The notes: generated by a model from the letters alone, not told the origin. Numbered from the stretch's first letter, positions 1 to 7,677 are shown. The stretch is DNA of 60,019 nucleotides from Nitrososphaeraceae archaeon (GCA_013114725.1 QCWD01000002.1:1-60019); one strand, 5' to 3'. Program-made: numbers and translations.

Positions 1-12
1 ATTATTACTACT

Positions 13-291
13 ATGTATTTTAGTATGGTGTTTCTTGCTCCCGCTATAATCTCTACCACTGTAATGATTTGGCTATTTGGTGTATGGATACTTGGTATGC
101 TTTTAGCACCATTTAGTAAAGAAAAAACAATTCTAAAAAAAGTAACGCAATATGGCGGACTAGTAGCAGTTGGCTCCTTATTGGTTGCATCATTGATACC
201 ACAATTACAAGTATATGGACAATCGTTTGCTATGGGAGCCATTATCAGTAGTCTTATGAGTATTTTTGGTGCTGGAAGGATACACACATAA
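13..291 (+). CDS. Small membrane protein, possibly cut by the window edge
   Basis: The 92-residue product is mostly hydrophobic. Membrane segments are likely at about residues 3-34 and 47-65, with a third weak one at 72-88, and a short Lys-rich loop (KEKTILKK) lies between the first two. The frame stays open from base 1 to the ATG at 13, so the real gene may begin upstream of the window. I do not recognise the family. A perfect inverted repeat follows at 351-373. Confidence 0.5.
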   Translation: MYFSMVFLAPAIISTTVMIWLFGVWILGMLLAPFSKEKTILKKVTQYGGLVAVGSLLVASLIPQLQVYGQSFAMGAIISSLMSIFGAGRIHT

Positions 292-350
292 ATTTTGTTC
301 TATATATAAAGATAAGTAATGTATTTGTGTCTAATTAGTTTGGGTTCTGT

Positions 351-373
351 ATTTGGTTCGGTTTTAACCAAAT
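351..373. terminator. Inverted repeat downstream of the first gene
   Basis: ATTTGGTT (351-358) and AACCAAAT (366-373) form a perfect 8-bp stem with a 7-nt loop, in the 304-nt gap between a plus-strand and a minus-strand gene. It could be a terminator or RNA hairpin. There is no strong T-tract right after it, so the role is uncertain. The rest of the gap (292-595) shows only AT-rich sequence and the 16-mer at 424-439, which recurs at 4608-4623. Confidence 0.3.
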
Positions 374-595
374 AGAAATACCTGATTTGTAACTTTTTAT
401 TTTCAGGAAGAGAAAAAATAAGGATTTATCTTACAAAATAACGTATCTAGAGTACAGATCATTTATAATTCAAAATTCTTGTAAAGATTTTGATTTTTTT
501 GAAAAAAAGAGATACTAAATTTGATTTTGGTAAATAAAAAAGTAAGATAGATAGGAAAGAAAATGATCTTTGATCTTTATAAAAAATGATTATAT

Positions 596-913
596 TTAAT
601 TTATTTTCTTGTGTGTTTCAATTTGACTGGTTCCATATTTGTATGTAATCTCTAATTTATCACCTACATTATAATTGCAATTTGAAATGCCTCTTGGATG
701 GTCTTGACTGTTTACAACACATTGTCCATCACTTTTGCTTACTATCGTGACTTGTTCTGTAATTAATTCTGGAAATAGATTTTTTATAGGGAAAATGAAT
801 AAAGCAAATACTACAAAAATTCCTAATATAGCAGTACCAAATATCAATCCTAATTGTCTGTTAGATAGGCCATGATGTTCTTCATTAGCTATTTCATATC
901 CACCGTAATCCAT
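596..913 (-). CDS. Single-span membrane protein with two extracytoplasmic cysteines
   Basis: The 105-residue product has a soluble N-terminus rich in E, H and N (about residues 1-20), one transmembrane segment at about residues 22-44 (LGLIFGTAILGIFVVFALF), and a C-terminal domain of about 60 residues containing two cysteines (QCVVNS and SNCNYN) that could pair outside the membrane. The family is not recognised. The ATG at 913 is the only sensible start. The gene stands alone and points toward the left end of the window. Confidence 0.55.
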   Translation of the reverse strand: MDYGGYEIANEEHHGLSNRQLGLIFGTAILGIFVVFALFIFPIKNLFPELITEQVTIVSKSDGQCVVNSQDHPRGISNCNYNVGDKLEITYKYGTSQIETHKKIN

Positions 914-1070
914 ATGGGTATTAGTATCTTAAATTTCTATATAAGCTAATATACAGATCAATTATGGTGCCTAATATTTAGTGGTAAAAATGCGACAGTA
1001 AGCATAAAATAAAATATACAAGAAAATAGAACAAAATTAATTCTATTAAATAATCAATCTATAAAACCGA

Positions 1071-1483
1071 TTAATTTGCCATAGGACTTTTAATATCAAC
1101 ATCTTTCATCCTATTTGAATAATCATATGAAAACATATTTACTGGCTGTATCTCAATTGCCACCTCATTTTCATTCCTGCTTATCAAGAATTTAGCTAAT
1201 GATGAATTGGTATCCTTCAGGTATTTCCACGATCATCATCTAATTTTACATTGCCATATCCTCGTACTCCTTTATATGGTGGATTATCAGAGGCGATTTC
1301 AAAACCGCATTTTGTATTTTTTGATAGATATTCCACTATCTTGGCGCTCCTCTGTGTGGCACAGAATATTTTATTATCCATGTATACATACCATAACGAA
1401 ATTGTTATTGGCCAGTTGACAGAATTAATACATGCCAGTCTTATCGGTATTATAGAATTGTGTAAATATTGATCTATGTTCAT
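1071..1483 (-). pseudogene. Broken pyridoxamine-5'-phosphate-oxidase-like FMN-binding protein
   Basis: From the ATG at 1483 the frame reads like a PNPOx split-barrel protein: MNIDQYLHNSIIPIRLACIN, then SLWYVYMDNKIFCATQRSAK, and KCGFEIASDNPPYKGVRGYG. It meets a stop at 1217-1219. Downstream, in a different frame, the family's C-terminus resumes (SLAKFLISRNENEVAIEIQP, then VNMFSYDYSNRMKD) and ends at the TAA at 1071-1073. At the junction the usual helix of about 8-10 residues after the RGN motif is missing, which points to a small out-of-frame deletion rather than a one-base error. Identification is from remembered family patterns. Confidence 0.75.
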
Positions 1484-1705
1484 TGTCGATCATCTATCAA
1501 TAGTATATGAAAAAGAAAAACTTATCTCTTTAGATATTAAACCAATTATTTAGAAGTGATAATCAATTACTATTTTTTATTTTTAACAGTAAAAAAATAG
1601 AGAAATAGAAATGGAAGTTTTTATTTATTTTCTAACAAACTATAACCAAAAGTTGGTTTGATGAGATTAATAAAGAATTTAATACGCAATATTTTATATT
1701 AAAAT

Positions 1706-3106
1706 ATTAGAAAATATAGAAAAACTGCATTCATATTTAGAAGAGATTTAAGATTAGATGATAATACGGGATTAATAGAAGCAATTAAAAATTCTGAATT
1801 AATAATATGTTGTTTTATACTTGACCCATGGATATTGAACAATCCTTCCTTTCATAGACCAAATATGTTTCAGTTTTTCAGAGAATCTTTACTAGACCTA
1901 GAAAGAAAAATTTCTTCACTAAATGGAAAACTATTTTATTTTTATGATAGCAATAATAAGGTAATCGATTCTCTTGTAGAGTTTGAAAAAATTGAAGCAA
2001 TATATTGTAACAGAGACTACACAAAATATAGCATTAATCGTGACATTGAAATACTAGAATCATGTAAAAAAAACAATACAGATTTCTATCAATACAACGA
2101 TCTACTACTAACCGAACCAGAAAAGATCAAAAATAAATATGGACAGCCTTATACAATTTTTTCTTATTTTTATCGATCTGCACTAAAAATCCCTGTAAAT
2201 CGTCCACAAATACTTGTAACAAATCAAAAGCATTTTCGTTTGGAATCATCGATAAAAAAGGATTATGATGTTCCTTCAATCGATTTCTTTGGGTCTTTTA
2301 ATCCGTCAATAGACCAGCATGGAGGACGGGCAGTATGTGAAAAGATTTTAGCAGGGATAGAGAAATTCAAAAATTATAAAGAAAATAGAGATTTTCCGTA
2401 TCTTGATTCTACAACGAAACTATCGCCACATATAAAATTTGGAAACTGTTCTATTAGAGAAATCTATTATAAAATTTTAGACCATTTTGGAAATAGTCAT
2501 CCATTAATTCGTCAGCTATATTGGAGAGATTTTTTTACCCATATTGGCTACCATTTCCCCCATGTGTTTAAAAAACCATTTAAAGTGAAATTCCAAAAGG
2601 TAAAATGGATTTATAATAAAAATAAATTCCTGTCCTGGTGTAATGGTATGACAGGATTTCCTATTGTAGATGCAGGAATGCGTCAATTAAATTCTACTGG
2701 CAACATGCACAACAGGGTAAGAATGATTACCGCTTCATTTTTGGTTAAAGACCTCCGCATAAATTGGATGCAAGGTGAACGATATTTTGCATCAAAATTG
2801 ATAGATTATGATCCTTGTGTGAATAATGGTAACTGGCAGTGGGTCTCTTCCACTGGTTGTGATTCTCAGCCGTATTTTCGAATTTTTAATCCTTGGCTAC
2901 AACAGAAAAAATTTGATCCAGATTGTATGTACATAAAAAAATGGATACCAGAACTACGAAATATTTCAAATGAAGTAATTCATAATTGGAATGAAAAACA
3001 GATTAATTTATATCATAATATAAATTATCCAAAACCCATGCTAGAGCATGATTTTGAAAGTAAGGTAACAAAGGAAATTTTTTCAGCTACTACCAGATAT
3101 ACTTAG
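1706..3106 (+). CDS. phr: Deoxyribodipyrimidine photolyase (class I photolyase/cryptochrome family)
   Basis: A light-driven, FAD-dependent repair enzyme that splits cyclobutane pyrimidine dimers. The N-terminal antenna domain begins KTAFIFRRDLRLDDNTGLIE and includes FILDPWILNNPSF. The FAD domain shows TTKLSPHIKFGNCSIREIYY, IRQLYWRDFF, GFPIVDAGMRQL, MHNRVRMITASFLVKD, DYDPCVNNGNWQW and YFRIFNPW, all hallmarks of the family. The first ordinary start codon is TTG at 1835, which would cut off about 43 essential residues. The frame is open from 1703 with no ATG, GTG or TTG before 1835, so either ATT at 1706 is the start or the start codon has been lost. The full-length product would be about 466 aa, normal for the family. 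Confidence 0.85.
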   Translation: MRKYRKTAFIFRRDLRLDDNTGLIEAIKNSELIICCFILDPWILNNPSFHRPNMFQFFRESLLDLERKISSLNGKLFYFYDSNNKVIDSLVEFEKIEAIYCNRDYTKYSINRDIEILESCKKNNTDFYQYNDLLLTEPEKIKNKYGQPYTIFSYFYRSALKIPVNRPQILVTNQKHFRLESSIKKDYDVPSIDFFGSFNPSIDQHGGRAVCEKILAGIEKFKNYKENRDFPYLDSTTKLSPHIKFGNCSIREIYYKILDHFGNSHPLIRQLYWRDFFTHIGYHFPHVFKKPFKVKFQKVKWIYNKNKFLSWCNGMTGFPIVDAGMRQLNSTGNMHNRVRMITASFLVKDLRINWMQGERYFASKLIDYDPCVNNGNWQWVSSTGCDSQPYFRIFNPWLQQKKFDPDCMYIKKWIPELRNISNEVIHNWNEKQINLYHNINYPKPMLEHDFESKVTKEIFSATTRYT

Positions 3107-3380
3107 TTAAAATTTGTATAAAGAATTAAATACATTTTTTAATTATATTTTATTTTTACTGGTACTTCATTTTTACCTTTTAAATAGTCTTTAAAGTCAA
3201 AATGTCTATAGAAAAATAAGTGTTTGGTTAAATATACACATTTTTGTATCAATATATACAATATGCAAAAAAATGGTTTAATGTGTCTTAGAATAGTATT
3301 TTTTTATTTCTCAGTATACAAGATAATCTATCAGCCCTGAATTTCAATATAACTATAAAAATTTATCTTATACATGATTT

Positions 3381-3418
3381 GTTAGCACTAACTGCATATA
3401 TTAGCACTAGTTTAAATA
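3381..3418 (+). promoter_or_regulatory. Tandem TTAGCAC operator plus TATA box of the B12-binding gene
   Basis: TTAGCACTA occurs at 3382-3390 and again at 3401-3409 (19-nt step). The second copy directly abuts a TATA-like TTTAAATA at 3411-3418. The same layout stands before two other genes in the next 4 kb. The start codon lies about 98 nt downstream, which leaves an untranslated leader of roughly 70 nt. The rest of the 409-nt gap (3107-3515) shows nothing else clear. Confidence 0.7.
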
Positions 3419-3515
3419 CTATTGTCAAGTAAAATATAATGATAATAATGGAAGTTTTTCAGAATCAAGATAAGATTTTAGTGTACAATATTAAAAACTA
3501 CGGAGGTATTGAGAT

Positions 3516-4379
3516 TTGGTATTTATAAGAACAAAGAACATAAAAGGACATCAATACGCATACCTTGTAAAAAATATATGGAATGAAGATTCTAAAAAGG
3601 TTCAGCAAGTTACGATCAAATATTTGGGAAATGTTTCAAAATTAAAAATTGAACATATTCCAAAAGAATATGAAAGTAATCCCTATGTAAAAGAATTTTT
3701 AGATACATATTATAATAAAGGTAAAGAAGATGGAAAATTTGACGATAGTATTAAAGAAAAGGTCTTTAAATATCTGAGTGTTCATGATATAGAGTCGTTA
3801 ATTGAAATTTATGAAGACTATGTAAAGTATCATCAGCTTGATACATTTTATGACAAAATAATGATTCCGATATTACATGAGATCGGTGACCTTTGGCAAT
3901 CAGGTAAATTAGATGTGGTTACAGAACATATATGCAGTAATGCGGTACTGTCTTTAATAAAAATAATAAACGAAAAGACATTAAAGCTTAGAAAAACCCA
4001 TCTTGCTAAAAAAGTTCTAATTTGTACTCCTCAGGGAGAATTACATATTATAGGATGCTCAATGATCGAATCACTTTTGTTAAAAAAAGGATATATAGTA
4101 TACAACGCCTCTCCCTCTGCACCGTCAGATTCAATAATCTCATATCTGCGATCAAAAGATATTGATCTTTTGATTATTTCATTCACATTAATGGAACATA
4201 AGAGGATGGTGAAAAAAATGGTTAAAGAAATCAGAGATGGAATAAAAATACCAATCATCATTGGAGGACGTGGAGTCTCTTCTTTGGCAAATGATAGTGA
4301 ATTATCAGGTATTTCAGATATCCACCCATTAGAAAAACCAGTAGGGGAGATTGTGCAAATAGTAAATAAAATAATTTAG
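3516..4379 (+). CDS. CarH-like cobalamin-binding sensor with a non-MerR N-terminus
   Basis: Residues about 80-280 match the B12-binding module of CarH/MerR-type photoreceptors: a four-helix cap with the Wx9EH signature (W127, E137, H138) and a Rossmann B12 domain with ExHxxG (E175, H177, G180; H177 would be the lower cobalt ligand), a Ser/Pro loop (NASPSAPS) and IIGGRG (from 248). There is no MerR helix-turn-helix. The first 45 residues (IRTKNIKGHQYAYLVKN...VTIKYLG) instead resemble the N-terminal beta domain seen on some archaeal transposase-like proteins and might bind DNA (inference). The residue after W127 is Gln, where Thermus CarH has the His that ligates cobalt after light. The TTG start is chosen because GGAGGT at 3502-3507 sits 8 nt upstream. 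It stands next to the photolyase and behind a tandem operator. Confidence 0.75.
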   Translation: MVFIRTKNIKGHQYAYLVKNIWNEDSKKVQQVTIKYLGNVSKLKIEHIPKEYESNPYVKEFLDTYYNKGKEDGKFDDSIKEKVFKYLSVHDIESLIEIYEDYVKYHQLDTFYDKIMIPILHEIGDLWQSGKLDVVTEHICSNAVLSLIKIINEKTLKLRKTHLAKKVLICTPQGELHIIGCSMIESLLLKKGYIVYNASPSAPSDSIISYLRSKDIDLLIISFTLMEHKRMVKKMVKEIRDGIKIPIIIGGRGVSSLANDSELSGISDIHPLEKPVGEIVQIVNKII

Positions 4380-4698
4380 ATTTAGAGGTATAGACGAAGA
4401 GATCATGTACAACACTACAGTATAGGATTAATTACCATATGAACATTATATACGATATATCTGAAAATCAGTATGTTATTTTACTGAATAAAAGATGCAT
4501 CATTTGCTGTAAATCTTCTATGTATAACGTATTCAGATTGATTTTTTTATCTCATTTTTTCATTTTCAGAATATGATTTTTCAACTCAATCTAGAATAAT
4601 AATATGAATTTATCTTACAAAATTCAGATGAATTTTATATATTTGATAGATAATAAATATATTTTTCATTTATATTCATCATTTGTTTTTTAAAATAT
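4380..4698. other. Intergenic stretch, no gene recognised
   Basis: This AT-rich 319-nt gap holds a possible 45-codon reading frame from 4439 with no recognisable features, and the 16-mer ATTTATCTTACAAAAT at 4608-4623, which also occurs at 424-439. No TTAGCAC motif is present here. Confidence 0.3.
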
Positions 4699-5325
4699 GT
4701 GTTAAAAATTGAACCAGTAACTTTGGAAGGAAAATACGTTATTCTACGACCTCCCTCGCTTGATGATGTAGAGGGTCTGACTAAAGCAGCAAGAGATGGT
4801 GAAATTTGGAACAATCCTTATGCATTTTTTCCTCATCCAGACGAAATGTGTATGTATATACAAGAAATGTTAGATTTGAGTTCGGATGGTTCAATATTAC
4901 CATTTATTACTATATCTAAAAAAACCAATACGATAGTTGGTACAACTCGGTATCTAAATATTGATCGTGAAAATAATCGTCTTCAAATAGGTCACACCTG
5001 GATTGCTAAATCTTGGCGTAAAACATCAATTAATACAGAGGCAAAATTTTTGATGTTGCAACATGCTTTCGAGAAACTAGGTTGTATTGCAGTAGAAATA
5101 CGAACTGATGTTTTAAATACAATTTCACGACAAGCTATAGAAAGACTAGGAGCAAAACAAGATGGAATATTACGTTACCACAAGATAATGAAACATGGCA
5201 GAATAAGAGATACTGTATGTTATAGTATAATAGAACCAGAATGGACTGCAACAGTTAAAGAGAGATTAAAACAAAAATTAAAAGAAGATAATAGTAATTA
5301 CAATAAGTTTCAATCATTGTTTTGA
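4699..5325 (+). CDS. GNAT-family N-acetyltransferase, RimJ/RimL type
   Basis: The 208-residue product follows the RimJ/RimL fold. The N-terminal strand is VTLEGKYVILRPPSLDDVEG, the central strand is IVGTTRYLNIDRENNRLQIG, and the C-terminal half has AFEKLGCIAVEIRTDVLN and SRQAIERLGAKQDGILRYH, the usual end of the acetyl-CoA binding core. Family members acetylate ribosomal protein N-termini or small substrates, but the substrate cannot be read from sequence. The GTG at 4699 fits the family's normal N-terminus. It is monocistronic and converges on the next gene across a structured inverted-repeat region. Confidence 0.85.
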   Translation: MLKIEPVTLEGKYVILRPPSLDDVEGLTKAARDGEIWNNPYAFFPHPDEMCMYIQEMLDLSSDGSILPFITISKKTNTIVGTTRYLNIDRENNRLQIGHTWIAKSWRKTSINTEAKFLMLQHAFEKLGCIAVEIRTDVLNTISRQAIERLGAKQDGILRYHKIMKHGRIRDTVCYSIIEPEWTATVKERLKQKLKEDNSNYNKFQSLF

Positions 5326-5342
5326 TGGATTTCAATTTTTGA

Positions 5343-5408
5343 CATGGTAAAGGATCTAGAATTCATTACGAATGAATTTATAAAATACCATGTTAGGGCT
5401 TTACCATG
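5343..5408. repeat. Nested inverted repeat between convergent genes
   Basis: CATGGTAAAG (5343-5352) is perfectly complemented by CTTTACCATG (5399-5408). Inside lies a second hairpin, ATTCATT-acg-AATGAAT. A third small stem (TCTCCA...TGGAGA) follows near 5441-5460. It could act as a bidirectional terminator or be a small mobile-element relic. Confidence 0.45.
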
Positions 5409-5521
5409 GTTGGTGGCAAATGGTAAAATGTAGATTAAAGTCTCCACAGTAATTGGAGAGAATAAAATCCCTCTTGAAAAATAATTGATTCAGTAAGGAC
5501 TTTTTCATCCAAAAATAGTTA

Positions 5522-5845
5522 TCATGAATGTTGATATTCTATACTCATAGATGTGGGAAGGTCATCAAAGAGAATGGTTGTTAGAAAATCATCATATATC
5601 TCTATCCAGTCATATCCTATTTCTGCTTTACAGTATAATTTTATCTCTTTTCCATTTTTTGTATAAAAATACAAAGTGACGTATTCGGATAGACATAATT
5701 CTTTTGGGAGTTTAATTCCCAAACTCCCTCCTTGGATATTGATCTTGTAAATAGAGTTCAATCCAATGGCATTTCCTTCTATATAGCTCTCACCATATGT
5801 CATCTCTAGATTAAATAAAATGGAGCTGACTTTTGATGTACTCAT
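5522..5845 (-). CDS. Unknown 107-aa protein under the TTAGCAC operator
   Basis: A small soluble protein, apparently all beta: alternating short hydrophobic strands such as SIYKINIQGGSLGIKLP, VTLYFYTKNGKEIKLYC and AEIGYDWIEIYDDFL, two cysteines, no membrane segment. I do not recognise the family. Its promoter (5867-5904) has the same paired TTAGCAC sites as the CarH-like gene about 2.4 kb away, so it is probably controlled by the same factor. The ATG at 5845 is 21 nt downstream of the TATA box at 5867-5876, so the transcript would be leaderless or nearly so. Confidence 0.6.
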   Translation of the reverse strand: MSTSKVSSILFNLEMTYGESYIEGNAIGLNSIYKINIQGGSLGIKLPKELCLSEYVTLYFYTKNGKEIKLYCKAEIGYDWIEIYDDFLTTILFDDLPTSMSIEYQHS

Positions 5846-5866
5846 AAGGATTTATTGGTATCATTT

Positions 5867-5904
5867 TATTTAAATATAGTGCTAATATAGTTTATGGTGC
5901 TAAC
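5867..5904 (-). promoter_or_regulatory. Tandem TTAGCAC operator plus TATA box of the 107-aa gene
   Basis: Read on the minus strand, GTTAGCACC (5896-5904) is followed 18 nt later by TTAGCACTA (5877-5885) and then immediately by TATTTAAATA (5876-5867), an archaeal TATA box. The arrangement matches the sites at 3381-3418 and 7054-7090. Confidence 0.7.
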
Positions 5905-5978
5905 TGATCTTTTTATGATTCGTAAAGAACAAAGTAACCCGAGAAAGATATGATAAAGTTTAGTCGGACAAATTGAAA

Positions 5979-6779
5979 TTACTGATATATTCGTTCTTTA
6001 CCTACAGGTACATTATTGATATTGTTTGTGTGGATATTTTTTTCCAAGATATCGGCTTCCTTTAAAAGATTATTTGTATCACAATACAGGTTTGGAACTA
6101 TTTGGGATATTATTTCTGAAACCTTTGCGGCAGCTCTGAAATTGGGAATACCTGAAATGACGTCTACAGCAAAGACGATTACATCTATTTTTGCCAGCAT
6201 ACCCTCATTTAACAGAATTCCAGGTATTCCGCGTATGCTGCCTTCTATAATGGGTATAACTCCGGTGTCTTTTAACTTTAAAAATCCACCTTTGGAATTA
6301 ACTGCAGCATAAATTTTTGTTGGTAACACGGCAGCTGCTTGTAGATTGCCTGATGATAATGCCTGTTGTTTGGTATTTCCTATGACACTGATTATAGTCT
6401 TGCATTTATTCAATTTTGCCCATTGTATCATTTTTTTAGCTATTGGCTTGTGGAATCTGGTATCAAACACGAGTTCAGATGTAAAAAATGCCAATTTGTG
6501 TTCTTCATTTCCATATATTCGGATTGGAAAATTTGCAGTAGAATTATAGATTATAGAAATTGGTGGCAGAGATGGTGAATCTAAAACACCAATCAGTTCT
6601 GTTTTTATAGAATTAATGAAGCAACTGCATGCAATCGTCCCTGTTAATCCATAACTTTGAAATCCATCAAAAAGAACTCCACCTTCCAAGTTACAATTTT
6701 TTACTTTTCTCAGTTCTATTTTTGGTTCCACAAAATTAGACCAATTGTTTTCTCTTTCAGATATCTCGTATTGTTCCAT
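5979..6779 (-). CDS. PAC2 (proteasome assembly chaperone 2) family protein
   Basis: 266 aa. The N-terminal part has the PAC2 opening (GGVLFDGFQSYGLTGTIACS, then LIGVLDSPSLPPISIIYN), followed by FHKPIAKKMIQWAKLNKCKT and the core IISVIGNTKQQ. Near the C-terminus come GVIPIIEGSIRGIPGILLNE, typical of archaeal PAC2/COG1938-like proteins. Eukaryotic members help assemble 20S proteasomes; the archaeal role is not settled. The ATG at 6779 lies 8 nt after the stop of the upstream small membrane protein, so the two form an operon driven by the TTAGCAC promoter at 7054-7090. Confidence 0.8.
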   Translation of the reverse strand: MEQYEISERENNWSNFVEPKIELRKVKNCNLEGGVLFDGFQSYGLTGTIACSCFINSIKTELIGVLDSPSLPPISIIYNSTANFPIRIYGNEEHKLAFFTSELVFDTRFHKPIAKKMIQWAKLNKCKTIISVIGNTKQQALSSGNLQAAAVLPTKIYAAVNSKGGFLKLKDTGVIPIIEGSIRGIPGILLNEGMLAKIDVIVFAVDVISGIPNFRAAAKVSEIISQIVPNLYCDTNNLLKEADILEKNIHTNNINNVPVGKERIYQ

Positions 6780-6787
6780 CTTTTATG

Positions 6788-7030
6788 TCACCTCAAACTC
6801 TCCACAAGACCTCTATCTATGGTTTTCATCTTTTTATCGTTAAAATATCTGTACAGAAAAAATAATGATATAATAATAGGTCCTAAAATTATACTTGCTT
6901 TTCCTGTCATGCTATTAATATTTAAAAATCCAGATAGCATTAAAATTACTGATGAATAAAGTACAATATTGGGTATCAGAATTCTTTTTATTGTTCTGTA
7001 TTTTTTGTTTGTTTTGGAATATAATTTCAT
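6788..7030 (-). CDS. Small two-span membrane protein, first gene of the PAC2 operon
   Basis: 80 aa. It has a basic N-terminus (KLYSKTNKKYRTIKR), membrane segments at about residues 18-37 and 43-62, and a short basic C-terminal tail. No family is recognised. It is co-directional with the PAC2 gene and separated from it by 8 nt. Its promoter holds the paired TTAGCAC sites. Confidence 0.6.
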   Translation of the reverse strand: MKLYSKTNKKYRTIKRILIPNIVLYSSVILMLSGFLNINSMTGKASIILGPIIISLFFLYRYFNDKKMKTIDRGLVESLR

Positions 7031-7053
7031 ATTATTTATATCTCATTTTTAGT

Positions 7054-7090
7054 ATATAAACTAGTGCTAATTTTGTATCTTAGTGCTAAC
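7054..7090 (-). promoter_or_regulatory. Tandem TTAGCAC operator plus TATA box of the PAC2 operon
   Basis: On the minus strand, GTTAGCACTA (7090-7081) is followed 19 nt later by TTAGCACTA (7070-7062), then by TTTATATA (about 7060-7053), the TATA box. The architecture is the same as at 3381-3418 and 5867-5904. Confidence 0.7.
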
Positions 7091-7125
7091 TTTATTTCAT
7101 GGTGTGATCATGATAATGGCAAAAT

Positions 7126-7156
7126 GTTAGTCACCTAAAATAAAACGTTAGTCACC
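7126..7156 (+). promoter_or_regulatory. Direct repeat GTTAGTCACC x2 before the 136-aa gene
   Basis: GTTAGTCACC occurs at 7126-7135 and 7147-7156 (21-nt step), followed at once by AT-rich ATAAATTTTAAT (7157-7168). It looks like a one-base-longer variant of the GTTAGCACC box, in the same intergenic region as the TTAGCAC pair but reading toward the plus-strand gene. It may be an operator for a related factor. Confidence 0.5.
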
Positions 7157-7206
7157 ATAAATTTTAATTGTTATTATTTTTATAGTTAGTTGGCATCATA
7201 AATGGT

Positions 7207-7617
7207 ATGAAAAAAAATAACGGAAGTACATCGATGGTAATTATTTCCGGCTCCTGTATTAACTTTGATAAAGAGAGAAACAAAATTGTTCGGGTTATAG
7301 AAGAGTTGCAGATGGATTTACATATAAAAACAGAGTATGAAGTATATTCAAACGGAAGTGCACTTGGTTGGGATTTTTTTTTAATTCATTTAAATCCATC
7401 ACTTTTAGAAGAGGCATCTTTTATAATTCCAAAAATCAATAAACAAGAAGGAGACAATCTGGAACAAAAATTTGTAATTTGGCTTTCAAAAGTGTTTAAA
7501 GAAAAAAAAGATAATTATTTTTTAAAAATAGTAGATAAACCATATGAAACTGTAAGTGGTTTTAGATTGGACCCCAATAACTATCGTAATGATAATATGC
7601 TTAAAGACCTGAGATAA
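7207..7617 (+). CDS. Unknown 136-aa soluble protein
   Basis: A mixed alpha/beta protein with no membrane segment and no motif I can assign. The first strand, SMVIISGSCINFDKERNKIV, has a nucleotide-binding look but no complete P-loop. A charged region LEQKFVIWLSKVFKEKKD precedes the C-terminus. It is followed by the membrane protein at 7678, and its promoter has the GTTAGTCACC repeats. It may be co-transcribed with the next genes (60-nt gap). Confidence 0.55.
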   Translation: MKKNNGSTSMVIISGSCINFDKERNKIVRVIEELQMDLHIKTEYEVYSNGSALGWDFFLIHLNPSLLEEASFIIPKINKQEGDNLEQKFVIWLSKVFKEKKDNYFLKIVDKPYETVSGFRLDPNNYRNDNMLKDLR

Positions 7618-7677
7618 TTTTATTTATTTTTTGAAATTGATTGGTTGATAGAATATAGAATAAAGCTGTGTTGGAAA

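Noticed and set aside
1207-1472. Plus-strand reading frames over 1207-1472
   Set aside because: They are antisense shadows of the broken PNPOx-like gene, whose minus-strand motifs are clear on both sides of the frameshift.
1535-1705. TTAGCAC operator before the photolyase
   Set aside because: No TTAGCAC or GTGCTAA occurs there. A palindrome AACCAA-N3-TTGGTT lies near 1646-1660, but it does not match the regulon box, so the photolyase cannot be placed in the regulon from sequence.
6016-6578. Plus-strand frames inside the PAC2 gene
   Set aside because: They are shadows of the minus-strand PAC2 gene and show no family pattern or ribosome site.
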